From assembly GCF_947179515.1 (NCBI RefSeq), contig NC_067481.1, positions 41,334,547-41,398,546 on the forward strand: a stretch of 64,000 bases of DNA, written 5' to 3'. The notes under the pieces were generated by a model. That model saw nothing but the letters and a program-made list of their open reading frames with translations. It was not told where the DNA came from and ran no database searches. Below are positions 50,498-60,898 of the stretch, one piece after another (position 1 is the stretch's first letter; the number at the start of each line of letters is the position of its first letter). Made by a program: the position numbers and the translations under genes. This stretch comes from Apodemus sylvaticus. Lineage: Eukaryota; Chordata; Mammalia; Rodentia; Muridae.

Positions 50498-52240
50498 TAA
50501 ACTTGGGTCAGGTGGCCATATAGCTATTGGGAACCACAATGAAAATGGAAGCAAACCTTTGATGTCCTGACCCCTGTGTAAGGTGTCCAGCAAGTGTGAC
50601 AGCTAGACTTCCAACCCAGTGATAAATTATTCAAGACAAGCACTTGTACAGGGATGATCTACTTGGGTTCATGGTCTGGAGGGTTCTGTCGGAAGGGATG
50701 AGGTAAGCTGAGTGGCATGGGGAAATGGGGTCAGAAGCTGCTCGCTGGACCTCGAGTCTAGCCCTGTCCTGCTCTGCCAATGGACTCAGATACTCTGGAG
50801 GTGATGGGTACAGAGTCTGACCCAGAGCCATTGGACAGGGCCAGGGGAGCTGGACTCGGGGAAAGGAGCAGCGATTATGCAATGGACCAGGGCATGCTCC
50901 TGAAAGGGCAAACACAGGACTGGTGGCTGGGAGACATCAGCTCCTGCTTTTGCCACAATAGGGAGAATAGGATCATTTCTGCTGTGCCTGTCATCCTCCA
51001 CAGGCACCCAATGGCTGTAGTCCCCTCAGCTCTCCCTTTCCCCACTCTCCTGTCCTCAGACCTCTCCAGAATACAGTAGTTATTGGCCCTTGTTACTCTT
51101 CCTATGCACTGAGAGCTGGCCATTCTCCAGGCATCCCTTACCCAGAAGACAAGCTGTCCCTTACCCAGAGGTTTCTCTAGCTCTGAAGTAATAAGGGTAG
51201 GGTGCTGCGGGCTAGGGCTCCAGAGGAATTTGCTTTTGAAAGCATGTTCCATGGTGCTGACCTCAGCCCCTCTCCGGTGTATTTAGGGCATCTGTGTGGT
51301 GAAGAGACCAAGGTCACTGAGGTCTGAGTGAATGATGGGGTTTGGGGTTCAGGTAGGGTGTGAAGATTCTGAAAATGTCGGGTCTTGGGAGAACCAAGAA
51401 GACAAAGCTGGAGCTGTTGCTCTCAGATCCCCAGATGGTCTAAACATCAGAAGATTAGCATGGGGTGCTCAGGAGTCCTGAGCAGATGCTTGGAGGCCAC
51501 AAGAATTGGGGGCAGGGATGAGTTTTTAAGACAGCCCGCAAGAGAGAAGCTTAAAAACAGTCCCCGAGTGTCAGGGTAATCGGCTCCCGCTGGCTCTCTC
51601 TGCTGGGGTGCTGCTGACTGGAAGGGAGATAATTTACCTCTAAGAGGCTTTGTGGCTCCACACTGCTGTCTGTCTGTGAGCCAGAGCACAGGTGCCTCTG
51701 GCCTTAACTTAGTGATCTGGCGCCACCACCCACCCCACCCGTCCCAGTGCTGTGGGGACAAGTGACCTCTTAGAAGATCAGGTCTCTCTATCTAATTCTG
51801 TTCTATTCTGTTTCTGCCTCACCCCATCTCCCTCCACCCTGACCTTGCTCTGAGGAGCTGCCCTCACAGATTTTCCCTAGTCTCAAGGCAGTGAGGATAG
51901 ACTGAGGCTGGGGGCTGGGCAGGGCCTCAAGACTTCTATCACCACTTCGCCCCACCCTACCTAGTTCTGGCTTAAATTAGTCAAGAATAAGCAAAAGGAA
52001 GCCAGGATCTCTTAGCATAGGCATGTTGTATGCAAGATTTGAATATACTTGAACTGAAAATTTCTGTTTGTCTGACATTGAGTGTTTTGCATTTTATTTG
52101 ACAACCTAGCATTGACTGCTCCTTCCTTCTGCCCTGGAGTAGGGTCCAAGAGGGATGGGGTGGGCCTCACTTAGAATTACTCCCTAACTCAAAGGCACAG
52201 CTACAGATTCTGTCCTAACTATTGATGAATAAAGACAAAG
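50498..52240. other. Unique non-coding sequence, 1.74 kb
   Basis: Overlapping plus and minus frames cover 50631-51252, and a minus frame 51447-51761; none has a recognised domain. No known repeat. Confidence 0.5.
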
Positions 52241-52378
52241 AATTACGTTCGGTAAAACATGCCTGTAATTCCAGCACTTGGGAGGCTAGAAGCAGGATTA
52301 TAGGGTCATAATGAGTTCAAGGCTAGCCTTGGCTTTCTATCTAGAATGTCTCAAAACAGTAACCAAACAACCACATAA
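52241..52378 (+). mobile_element. Old B1 (PB1-like) SINE
   Basis: taaaacatgcctgtaattcc, agcacttgggaggctagaag, cataatgagttcaaggctag then tctcaaaacagtaacc. Confidence 0.75.
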
Positions 52379-53225
52379 CACACTAGCTCCATATCCCTGT
52401 AATGAACAGCATGTGGTAACTGACAGTTTTGGTGAAGTTCTGGGGAAGTTCAGCAATCAGTAATTGTTGCCACTAGTAAGAAAGATGTCTGTGACCATGC
52501 TGGTACCTTATAGCAGGGGATGGGAGGCAGAATTGTTAACAGTCTTGTGGTCCTCTTCTAGGGCCTGCCAATGTCCTGAAAGTCCTTTGCCCACCTCACA
52601 GCTTCTCTAAGCATCTGTCACAGCCATCAGATGTTCAGGAGAGAAGAGAGTAGGGATAGTTATGGGAGGAAAAAGGCATCTAAGACACACTCAGGCTCCC
52701 CTTCTGCCCAGGCAGGCACCTCCTTCTACACAGGCTCCCGACTCCCCTGCTTGCCAGTAGCATCACAACTGAGAAGGCATGCCTCTTGCTGCAGATACCT
52801 CAGCTCAGGAGTACCCTCTTCAGAAATCACACTGTCAACAGATGAATTTCAAGCCAAGAGCACACAAGTCCGGAGGTTGCAGGTGGGATCCTCTTTTAAT
52901 AACTTGGGGTATGCTTGCACTGTGCAATAATCCCCTTGTTGGATGAACCCAGATGTGCCACGGTGGTGCTTAGAGGTAAAGGGGTGAGAGTCTATTCAGT
53001 GGGATTCTGCTGACCTGTCCCAACAAGCACTGCAGATGGACATGGAGATACTAGAGGTGGCTCCTGACCATGCAGGCAAAGTCAAAGGACCTGTACCTGA
53101 GATGGGAAGAGCTGAGAGTCTCTTCACTGCCTCCATATATTCAAAAAGAGCTAAACTTGCTCTAGAGGCCCAGGGAAAGACACAAAGATGGGCAGTGGAA
53201 GAAGCTGGGAACTTCTGTGCAGAGG
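52379..53225. other. Unique non-coding sequence
   Basis: Plus frame 52631-52930 (99 codons) has no recognised domain. Confidence 0.5.
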
Positions 53226-53252
53226 CAGAGAGAGAGAGAGAGAGGGAGAGAA

Positions 53253-53299
<47 letters not shown>
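53226..53299. repeat. (AG)n microsatellite
   Basis: AG array with scattered GGAG and AAAG interruptions, pure from about 53263 to 53298. Confidence 0.97.
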
Positions 53300-53303
<4 letters not shown>

Positions 53304-53304
53304 G

Positions 53305-53412
53305 CCTCAGTTCTTCTATGTGGCCTAGTGTAAGTCCCTTGCCCTTTCTGAACCTTAGTTCCTGTGAGATTATATCTGAAGAGCTTTCTAATGCAGAGTG
53401 GAGGTGAGAGGA
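53305..53412 (+). mobile_element. MIR SINE fragment
   Basis: tctatgtggcctagtgtaag, tcccttgccctttctgaacc, ttagttcctgtgagattata match the MIR core. Confidence 0.65.
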
Positions 53413-53798
53413 CTTTTGTTGAAGTCACAAAGAGCAAGCAGAGGTCAGAGAGCATGCCTCACTCTTCTGTGTCTTTTCCTTGGCCCTCTGTCTTGTTTCA
53501 TAAAGATGTGGGTGCTGTTGGGGTACAGAGAAGAGGGGAATGCATCCATTCAAAGCACAGTCCCCCCAGTTCCTACCTCTAGGTTGTCGGTCCTTCCCTC
53601 CCCTGATTGCTTTCATTTTGTCACAAGCCTCCCCCACTCCCAGATCATGCTTCCTAGAGCAGGCCACGTGGCTGTCAAGATCTTATCCATTACCTCCAAC
53701 AGATGAGCCCAATTTTCGGGCTGCCTTTGTCCCATATTTCATCAGACTGAGCCTCACTCTCCCCAAGATGTAAGGAAATCTTTCCCCAAAGTTCTTCT
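53413..53798. other. Unique non-coding sequence
   Basis: Frames in both directions at 53364-53706; no recognisable product. Possible upstream L2 sequence toward 53798. Confidence 0.4.
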
Positions 53799-53799
53799 T

Positions 53800-54122
53800 C
53801 TGCCTGTGTGGCCATGTTTTCCCCTTGAATCCCAACCTATATGTCATTCCCAAAGACATGACTCCCTTTGTACAGTCTTCCAACTCCTTCCTGGCCTCCT
53901 CCATTTCAGGACGGTTCTCCCTGCATCCTCCTGCAGTACCCTAGTGATCTGCTTCGTGGAAAAACACCATCTGTAATTTCAATGTTAACTTGTCAACATT
54001 TGTGTTTTTGTCGCTGACTCTGAAATACAAGCTCCAGGGTTTTTGCTTTGTTCCATACCACATTTCCAGTGCCTGGACCAGACCACATACACAAATGTTC
54101 ATTGACTGAATGAATGATAGTT
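53800..54122 (+). mobile_element. L2 LINE 3' end
   Basis: gaaatacaagctccagggtt, tttgctttgttccataccac, atttccagtgcctggaccag and a terminal gactgaatgaatga are L2 3' landmarks. Confidence 0.7.
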
Positions 54123-54282
54123 GCTGCCTAGAGAGCTTCTATTGTATTACTAAGTCTGTACACAGGCCGTCTCCCTCCCTCCTTTGAGGGACCATCCCTC
54201 CCTGTTCCATCTGTGTAGCTGGTTAGATCTGTACTCTTTTCGGGCACAGGGCCAGGCAAAGAATCACATCAGCCTATCAGAG

Positions 54283-54285
<3 letters not shown>

Positions 54286-54317
<32 letters not shown>
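54286..54317. repeat. (CT)n microsatellite
   Basis: Pure CT of about 31 bp. Confidence 0.98.
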
Positions 54318-54319
<2 letters not shown>

Positions 54320-54892
54320 CATGTTGCTGGTTCTGGGAGCCTCAAACTTGAGATGCTTGCTGCCAAGGTGTTAGGATATGGTCCTGTTGTTGCCAGTAGG
54401 GAAGTCCCTGGGAATGATACTCACTGGTAGGGAAGCCAGTTAAGAGATGGATAGAGCTCCTGATGCCAAGTTCCAGACAACGGCCTTCAAACATCTATAT
54501 CCAGATGTGCCTCTCTTTCAGTTCATCACAATGTTTTGCAATTTACCATCCAAAACTGGTCCATGTCATAAATCTCAAAATAACCTGGGCGAGAGTGCAT
54601 GCTAATGGCTGAACACCAGCCCTGGGGCTCCAAGGGCTTGCAATTATTCACCCTACCATACTGCTTATACAAAGTCTTCAGTTTTATATTGCGCCCCAGA
54701 GAGGAAAAGGATGTGGGGTGCCTAGGTAAGTCCCCCACTTCTCAACTCATTCTCATAACCTTAGGAAGAAGGAGACCATGCTCTAGACACAGCTACTACA
54801 GAGGTGTTGTGGCTGTCTCCGTTAGGTTTTCCTGGTACTGGTGGAACATGGATCAGCTGTTCAAAGGAACAACTCTTTATCATCAAGTATTT
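54318..54892. other. Unique non-coding sequence
   Basis: No repeat recognised; plus frame 54599-54901 lacks a known domain. Confidence 0.5.
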
Positions 54893-54894
54893 CA

Positions 54895-55085
54895 AATATA
54901 AATGAAGGTAGCAAAAAGGTATTCAAATACTTCATCCTATGCTCATAAATCAGTCCCAATAAATTCCTGGCCACCCCTGCTCCATCTCTCTATCCACCCA
55001 CTCCTTCCTGCCTGCCTTCCCGCCCCTGATTGCTTTCAAGCGTATCATTTTATATGGAAATATGTTAATATGCATTTCTAGATGA
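54895..55085 (-). mobile_element. Ancient L1M fragment, first piece
   Basis: cctggccacccctgctccat, gattgctttcaagcgtatca, ttttatatggaaatatgtta, gatgataagactcctttaaa follow antisense L1M 3' sequence. The next block of the same consensus order appears at 56258-56500. Confidence 0.65.
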
Positions 55086-55425
55086 TAAGACTCCTTTAAA
55101 GATATATCTCGCCTGCTGCTGGCATCTCGCTGGAGCAGGTTGTTCCGGTAATGACTTCCAAGGAGTCAGACTCTTGGTCTAACACCCTTGAGAAGTTCCC
55201 TCTGGCACTCGTTTGAGCTTGATTGACAAGGTGAATGCCTTTGACCAATGAGACAATAAGAATACAGTACTAGGCAGAGGCACCTGCTCCCTGGGGCCTT
55301 CTTCCTTTTGCTGCTTGCTGTGGATGGTTCAATGTTCATGGGATGGTGCAGAGGAGCACAGACTGGCCTCCTTGGGACAAGAGTCCAGAGGTAGGATAGC
55401 ACAAGTGGGGAGAGGAGTAAGTATA
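55086..55425. other. Unique non-coding sequence
   Basis: No repeat recognised. Confidence 0.4.
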
Positions 55426-55429
55426 CAAA

Positions 55430-55620
55430 GGGGTAGATGACAGACAGAAAGGTGATCAGCAGGTAACAGGTAGATAGATATGTGATAAACCAGTAAATGA
55501 CAGATGATGGTGAGATAAGTAATTGATAATAAAATGTAGATAGATGATAGAGATGAATGATAAGCAAAATATAGGTGATGATGTGAGATCGACAGATAAT
55601 AGATGATAGATAAATGCTTC
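55430..55620. repeat. Degenerate (GATA)n tract
   Basis: Repeated gata, gatg and taga words such as gtagatagatatgtgataaa. It creates the 169-codon minus-strand frame 55166-55675. Confidence 0.8.
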
Positions 55621-55659
55621 CATAGTTAGGAGCTTTGGCAGCTATTGCAGTGGGGTGTA

Positions 55660-55820
55660 GTTCAGTTCCCAACACTCAGGTCAGGTGGTTCATAATCAAC
55701 CAAAAATTCAGCTGCAGGGGATCCAATACCTTCTTCCAATGCGCGCGCGCGTGCGTGTGCGCGTGCGCACGCGCGCGTGGACACACACACACACACACAC
55801 ACGTACACTTGCGAGTACAA

Positions 55821-55868
<48 letters not shown>
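55660..55868 (+). mobile_element. B3 SINE fragment with CG/CA alternating tail
   Basis: aggtggttcataatcaacc-type and cagctgcaggggatccaata, ccttcttccaatgcgcgcgc are B3. The tail becomes an almost perfectly alternating purine-pyrimidine run: (CG/TG)n at 55741-55780, (AC)n at 55781-55803, and (AC)n at 55822-55868. Confidence 0.75.
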
Positions 55869-55870
<2 letters not shown>

Positions 55871-55871
<1 letters not shown>

Positions 55872-56255
55872 GACACATATGCACCACATCAGTAAATAGT
55901 AAAAGAAATCTTTAGTTAATAGAGCCACCAGTGTTGAGGCTCCACATCTATGCCAGATCATACTTAGTAGGATAGACATGAGTCAGCTCAGTTGAGATCT
56001 GCTTAAATATGTGACTCACGGGATCATAAAAGAACAAAACAGCAAAAACAGTTGTTCATTTAAACTATCAGTTACGGGGGTGGATTTTAATGCAGCAGCA
56101 GCTAATTGATACATACACCAAAATCGGAAGAGTAATTCCTTGGCTTCATCAATACTTGACTGAAATGCCTTTGAAGGCCTCACAGACTTTTCCTTCTTTC
56201 TTTTGCTTGTGACGGTCAGAAACCACATGGTCTTTCTAGCCTGGCTGGCTGGTGT
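55871..56255. other. Unique non-coding sequence
   Basis: The minus frame 56016-56228 is unremarkable. The segment near 56090-56120 (gcagcagcagctaattgata) could be the end of an old LTR, not claimed. Confidence 0.4.
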
Positions 56256-56257
56256 AT

Positions 56258-56500
56258 CACTTATGTCTTCTTTAATCTATGGTTTCTCAGGCCTGTAAAT
56301 ATTCCCTACAGTTTGATCTTGCTGAATGCTGTGGTCCTTTATAACGTGTTCTTATGTCCCTAAATTTTCTGTAAAGAAGAAGAAAAATCAATATGAAAGT
56401 GTGATCAGATTAGGACTTGATTCACCATCCCTAAGGCCACTAGATGGTGGCCTATGTTCTCCCTTAAGGGTTATTATTAAGTGTTTGTCTTTCCTTGAGC
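56258..56500 (-). mobile_element. Ancient L1M fragment, second piece
   Basis: tttaatctatggtttctcag, tatt-ccctacagtttgatct, tgctgaatgctgtggtcctt, tgttcttatgtccctaaatt, ttctgtaaagaag and gtgatcagattaggacttga follow antisense L1M in order. Confidence 0.65.
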
Positions 56501-56619
56501 TACTAATTCATTAGCTGTCATAAAATGATACAGCAAAAATCCACCCTCTAGTTTACCATTGACTATTTATTCTATAAATAATATTAAGTATAATAAATAG
56601 TATCAACTATTAACACATT

Positions 56620-56705
56620 AAAGAAGATGGTGACAATGACCAGCATCACCAACATCACTGCCACCACCATCAGCAGCAGCATCATCTACATCACCATTGT
56701 CATTA
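56620..56705. repeat. Short (CAC/CAT/CAG)n triplet tract
   Basis: caccaacatcactgccacca followed by ccatcagcagcagcatcatc; degenerate. Flanked by AT-rich sequence with taataaatag words. Confidence 0.8.
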
Positions 56706-56767
56706 TTTTCCATTATTAGTAATGTAATACATCTGCACAAATTCCTTCTCTTGAAGTATCCCCTCTG

Positions 56768-56972
56768 GGGTTTGTGGCATAGGTCTACACAACCCCAGCC
56801 ACTTGGGAAACAGGGAGGAGGATTTGAAGTTTAAGGCTAGCCTGGGCAACTTAGCAAGATCCTGTCATAAAAATAAAAAATCAGCAGAGGGCTGGGAACA
56901 GAAATCTGTTAGGGCAACCTGCCCAGCATGCATGAGGTAGTAGGTTCAATGCCCAGCACCCCTCCCCAAACG
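56768..56972 (+). mobile_element. B1-like plus ID-like composite SINE
   Basis: Old B1 part (tgtggcataggtctacacaa, ccagccacttgggaaacagg, ttaaggctagcctgggcaac, aaaataaaaaa linker), then an ID-like part (gagggctgggaacagaaatc, gaggtagtaggttcaatgcc, cagcacccc). Confidence 0.6.
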
Positions 56973-57350
56973 CAAGCATTTGGTTACCCAGGGACAGCAG
57001 GATAAATGTTTGGTTCACTCTATTTTTTTCCATTTCTCAAAATAATGTGTTTGTTTTAAGCTCCCCTAGAGACCACCACTGAGGTTTATTTTAGTCTTTG
57101 TGTGTTGTAGTGAACTTGTGAATTTAAACAATTTGTTGTGAGCACGGTGCAATTACTGTCTTTATTGATGCTGACACAATACTGTCCCTGGCCAGCGGGA
57201 ACCTGTTCAATCAGCTATCTTGTCATTTGACCCCGACTCAGAAATCGTTTATTATCTTTGATAGTTTTCTCATTTCTGGTTTAGAGAAACTGGCTTTGTT
57301 TTGAATTTCATCATTTCCTAATTTTAAAATGAGTTTCTTTTTTTTTTTTT
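56973..57350. other. Unique sequence with a candidate regulatory block
   Basis: 57090-57300 has no recognised repeat, is AT-rich with isolated CpGs, and contains gagcacggtgcaattactgt, agctatcttgtcatttgac and tttattatctttgatag (GATA-type words). Suspected conserved non-coding element. Confidence 0.4.
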
Positions 57351-57589
57351 CAAGACTAAGTCTGGTGGCTCAATCCTATAATTCCAGCTGCTTGAGAGGC
57401 TGAGACAGGAGGATCACAAGTTAAAGGCCTGCCTGAATTATAGTCAATGCAAGACCAGTGGATAGTTTATTGAAGTACTTTCTCAAATAGTTAAAAGAGG
57501 GCTGGAGATGTGGTTTAGCTGGAGTACCTGCCTAACCTGCATGCCCTAGGTCCAATCTCTAGTATATGTGTGAGGGTGCGCATGCGTGT

Positions 57590-57637
<48 letters not shown>

Positions 57638-57642
57638 ACAGA
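57351..57642 (+). mobile_element. B1-like plus ID-like composite SINE with (CA)n
   Basis: Old B1 part (tctggtggctcaatcctata, attccagctgcttgagaggc, ctgagacaggaggatcacaa), spacer, then ID part (ggctggagatgtggtttagc, ctaggtccaatctctagta), and (CA)n at 57591-57642. Same two-part order as 56768-56972. Confidence 0.65.
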
Positions 57643-58342
57643 GGAAGAAAGAACAAGAAAGAGAAGGCAAGTGCCTTTTCTCCAAAGATTCTTGGCTTAT
57701 TTTCTCCCTGTCACACAAGGTGTTTCAGAGGCTCTGATAGAGACAGCTCTGATGGACTTTCTATTAGGACAGAAAGGCCTGAAAATTTCCAGAAGGTCAA
57801 ATTGCTTGGCATAGATTTGTGTTTTTCCCTGAGATAAATTTGGAAAAATTGACCACATAAGAGCACACCATTACTGCATCTGCAAAAAGCAATGGCCGCA
57901 AGAGGTGACACCTCATCATGAATCACTGTTTTTTTTTTTTTTTTGTGGGTGACAATTGAGATGGAATCTCACTTTCGTTGATAAAGGGGCCAAAAGACAT
58001 TGTGATTTCTGAGCCGGTTGAGTCTGCCTTTGGGAGATCCAAAGATGTGCAGTTTCTCAGAGCAGAGTATGGGGTCAAAGTTCCCACTGAGTCTGGGAAC
58101 TAATCTGTCATCTGGGAAGGCTTAACAGGGGGCTGGGGACCACCCGTGTGTGCACTCTTACTTGCCCAAGTCAGTGTGAGGAGTGATGCTAACAGAACTT
58201 TTCCCAACACATTTTGATGTCAAAATGAGATGGTTACACTGAGCAACCACTGGCTTTACCTTTTCTTTGCCAAACACATTACTGCACTGAGAACTTTCCC
58301 ACTTAATTCTTTAACCAAATAAATACACAGGCCCAAAAGCTC
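57643..58342. other. Unique non-coding sequence
   Basis: A T-run is at about 57929-57944. 57840-58330 has no repeat recognised and reads like single-copy sequence; no exon supported. Confidence 0.45.
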
Positions 58343-58344
58343 TG

Positions 58345-58680
58345 TTGGACTGGGGAAATGACTCAGAAAATTAAAGTTCCATGGAACATGAGGAGGGTAA
58401 CTGGGATCCCCAGAACACAGGGAAATGCTGGATGGACAAGGTAGTCCACCTGTGATTCCAGCCTCAGAAAGCAGAGGCAGGGGGTCCCCAAAGCAAACTG
58501 ACTAGCAAGACTGGCATGATAGGTGAGCTCTGGGTTTGAATGAGAGAGCCTACCTCAATAAATACGTGGAAGTGATCATGGATGATTTGTGACATTAACC
58601 TTGTGCCTCTACATACATGAACGTGCATCTGTACCCACACCCAACACAGGTCCACACACATGTAAACATGTATATATACA
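58345..58680 (+). mobile_element. B4 SINE
   Basis: actggggaaatgactcagaa head, ccacctgtgattccagcctc, gcagaggcagggggtcccca, tgggtttgaatgagagagcc, then ttgtgcctctacatacatga and an ACAC-rich tail. Diverged. Confidence 0.65.
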
Positions 58681-59062
58681 TGAAGAAAATGGGAAAAAGA
58701 AAGTTATCAGTTCTCAATTCTCACTCTCTCTCTCCCCCCTCTCTTTGCTCGAGCGCACGTGTGTGTGTTTTCATCGCTTCCAGGTTTCTTAAATGGGCCT
58801 GATATTTGTCCCTGCTGTGGATCAAGGCTAATGCAGGCTCCCCTGACTCATACCCTGGACGATGGTGCTGGCCACAGCAGTGATGGGTAACACTGAGCCC
58901 TTTCCCCGTTGCCAGGCTCTATTCTAAGCAGGCACACATATCTCTGTTCACTTAAGACCCAGTCAGCTCTCTTCCACACAGTGACTTGCTGACAGGGCTT
59001 CCCAGCACAGCATTTGCCTCCTGTTGTGGTTGGCTTTACAGACATTGAGAGGAAGTCTTTGG
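58681..59062. other. Unique non-coding sequence with a CT-rich patch
   Basis: Short (TC)n at 58723-58745. No other repeat. Confidence 0.45.
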
Positions 59063-59064
59063 AA

Positions 59065-59510
59065 ACCTGAGTTGAATCATGTCACTCCTCAGAGACCTTC
59101 AATGGCTTTCTATCATACTGTGAATGACAGATAAAGCTGAGTGGCCCACAAGCCCCTCACTAGATAGCACCCGTACATTAGCCATCTTCCTTGGGGAGCC
59201 AGTCCTTTGCTCTGTCAGGCACTCTTTCAGAATGCAGCCCACTTCTTTCCATTTCTACTTAGACAGCACTTCCCTGAGAGGCGTCCGTCATCATTCTCTA
59301 TGAAGCCCTTTCCTCCATCCCCTCAGTGTCTAGCCCCTTTCTCCTCAGTATTTCCAGCAACTGCTACTGTGCACACAGTTTCTTCATTATCATCTGCCTC
59401 CACTTCTTGCACCGAGAATGCATGACAATGCCACCTTCATCTGTGTCCCAAGCTCTCAAGACAGTGACAGGCACACAATGATCAGTACATATGAGCTGAG
59501 TGAATGGTGG
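59065..59510 (+). mobile_element. L2 LINE 3' fragment
   Basis: aatcatgtcactcctcagag, accttcaatggctttctatc, gacagataaagctgagtgg, tctatgaagccctttcctcc, and an end with aagacagtgacaggcacaca then gctgagtgaatg. About 445 bp following L2 in order. Confidence 0.8.
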
Positions 59511-60115
59511 CTCTTAACTCCACAGCCTCAATGATGCCACTTTCAGAGGAAGAAGTCAGGGCAGGGCTGCCACCTTCTGCAACTGAGGCTGTCCAGGATC
59601 TCACAGCACTAAATGGGAAGATAGGTGGATCCATCCAACTAGCACTGGCCACCACAGCTGTGAGCCAGGGGCTAACCCCATGCTCCTTCCCTCTCTGCCA
59701 TGCATTTTCAAAAGGATTTTATCTTTCTCTGTAGGATCTGGAACTGCCTGAGATCTGCCAAACTGGTATTTGCTTCTCTGCTATGGAATTCTGGCTCCAC
59801 AAAGCAGAAGACAGCCAGAGGTTGTGGTCAGTGACTCTTCGTGGTGTCCCAACATTGCAATGCTCCCATGCTCCAATGCCACAGAGACTTCTGCTAAACA
59901 GGGCACTAGGTGGAAGATGAAGGCATTGAAAATTTACCCTTGAGACATTTCCCATCCCTATCCCAGGGACCTTGAAGGTGTGAGGCCATAGGGAAGGGGA
60001 GGCCTGAGTGGACCGACCTCACCAGGCTGCAGTTTTGATTGGATGATGTCATTTTAACATCAAAATGGCCACTGAAATTTCCTCTCTTACCTCACCTCTT
60101 TGTTTTCATTTTCAA
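59511..60115. other. Unique non-coding sequence
   Basis: Plus frame 59504-59734 and minus frame 59719-59955 have no known domain. Confidence 0.5.
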
Positions 60116-60119
60116 AACC

Positions 60120-60560
60120 CCATTTCTAGGTTTATACTCAGAACCAGCATTGATTTGTTATGTATAGTTCAGTGGGTCATGGCACACAGTATGGCCACCA
60201 CTCCCCAGAGCATCCTTTGAGCTATCATAATGGAGTAAATCCTTTCCAACTGCCTCCCACTGGCAATCCCCAGGAGTTTATCCATCCTTCTGGTATTCCT
60301 TTATCCAGAAAGTCTCAGAAATGGAAGCCTATGATATAGAGCTCTTTGGGTCACATGATAGACATTGTAACCTTGTAAGAGACTGTCAGATTGGTTTTGT
60401 GGAGTGGAGACCATGTTCTTGCCACCAATCCTCACCAGCACTTCAAACGCTATTCAGAAAACTCTTTTAAGCTATTCTAGGCGTGTCATAGGAGCTGATA
60501 AAGAATGAGGAACACCTTTGTGCTTACTGACCTCCCCTGTGTCTGTGTTGATGGTGTTTC
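60120..60560 (-). mobile_element. Ancient L1M/HAL1-like fragment
   Basis: tgtatagttcagtgggtcat, ctgcctcccactggcaatcc, ctttgggtcacatgatagac, aagagactgtcagattggtt, ccaccaatcctcaccagcac resemble antisense L1 in order, with strong divergence. Confidence 0.5.
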
Positions 60561-60797
60561 CAAATGCCTATCTTTCTAAGATGTTGCCTCTTCTATTTGT
60601 GTCAGATTGTTGTGGGTCCCAAGCATTCTGCTCCCTTCTCTGGGGATCCAAGGGATGAGTGCTGATTTATCATTGCTCTTTCGAGAGTCTTGACCATGTG
60701 TTAGAAAGCTGGGGGTGGATGCCTGTTATCTAGAACTAAGAACCGCAGCAGCTGTATTCCAAGTTTAGTAACTGAGAAAATTCTTCCGGGCTGTCTA
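60561..60797. other. Unique non-coding sequence
   Basis: No repeat recognised. Confidence 0.4.
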
Positions 60798-60799
60798 GT

Positions 60800-60898
60800 C
60801 CAATCCCATTTTCTGCTTCTTAAAAAGGAGACAACGGAAGCACAGAGAGGTTGTGTTTTGCTCGCTTCTCACAACCAGAAGGCTGGTGAATTAGATCA
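60800..60898 (-). mobile_element. MIR SINE fragment
   Basis: tccaatcccattttctgctt, gacaacggaagcacagagag, gttgtgttttgctcgcttct: antisense MIR. Confidence 0.55.

Noticed and set aside
55166..55675. 169-codon minus-strand frame rich in Tyr, Ile, Leu and Ser
   Set aside because: It is the translation of a degenerate GATA repeat.
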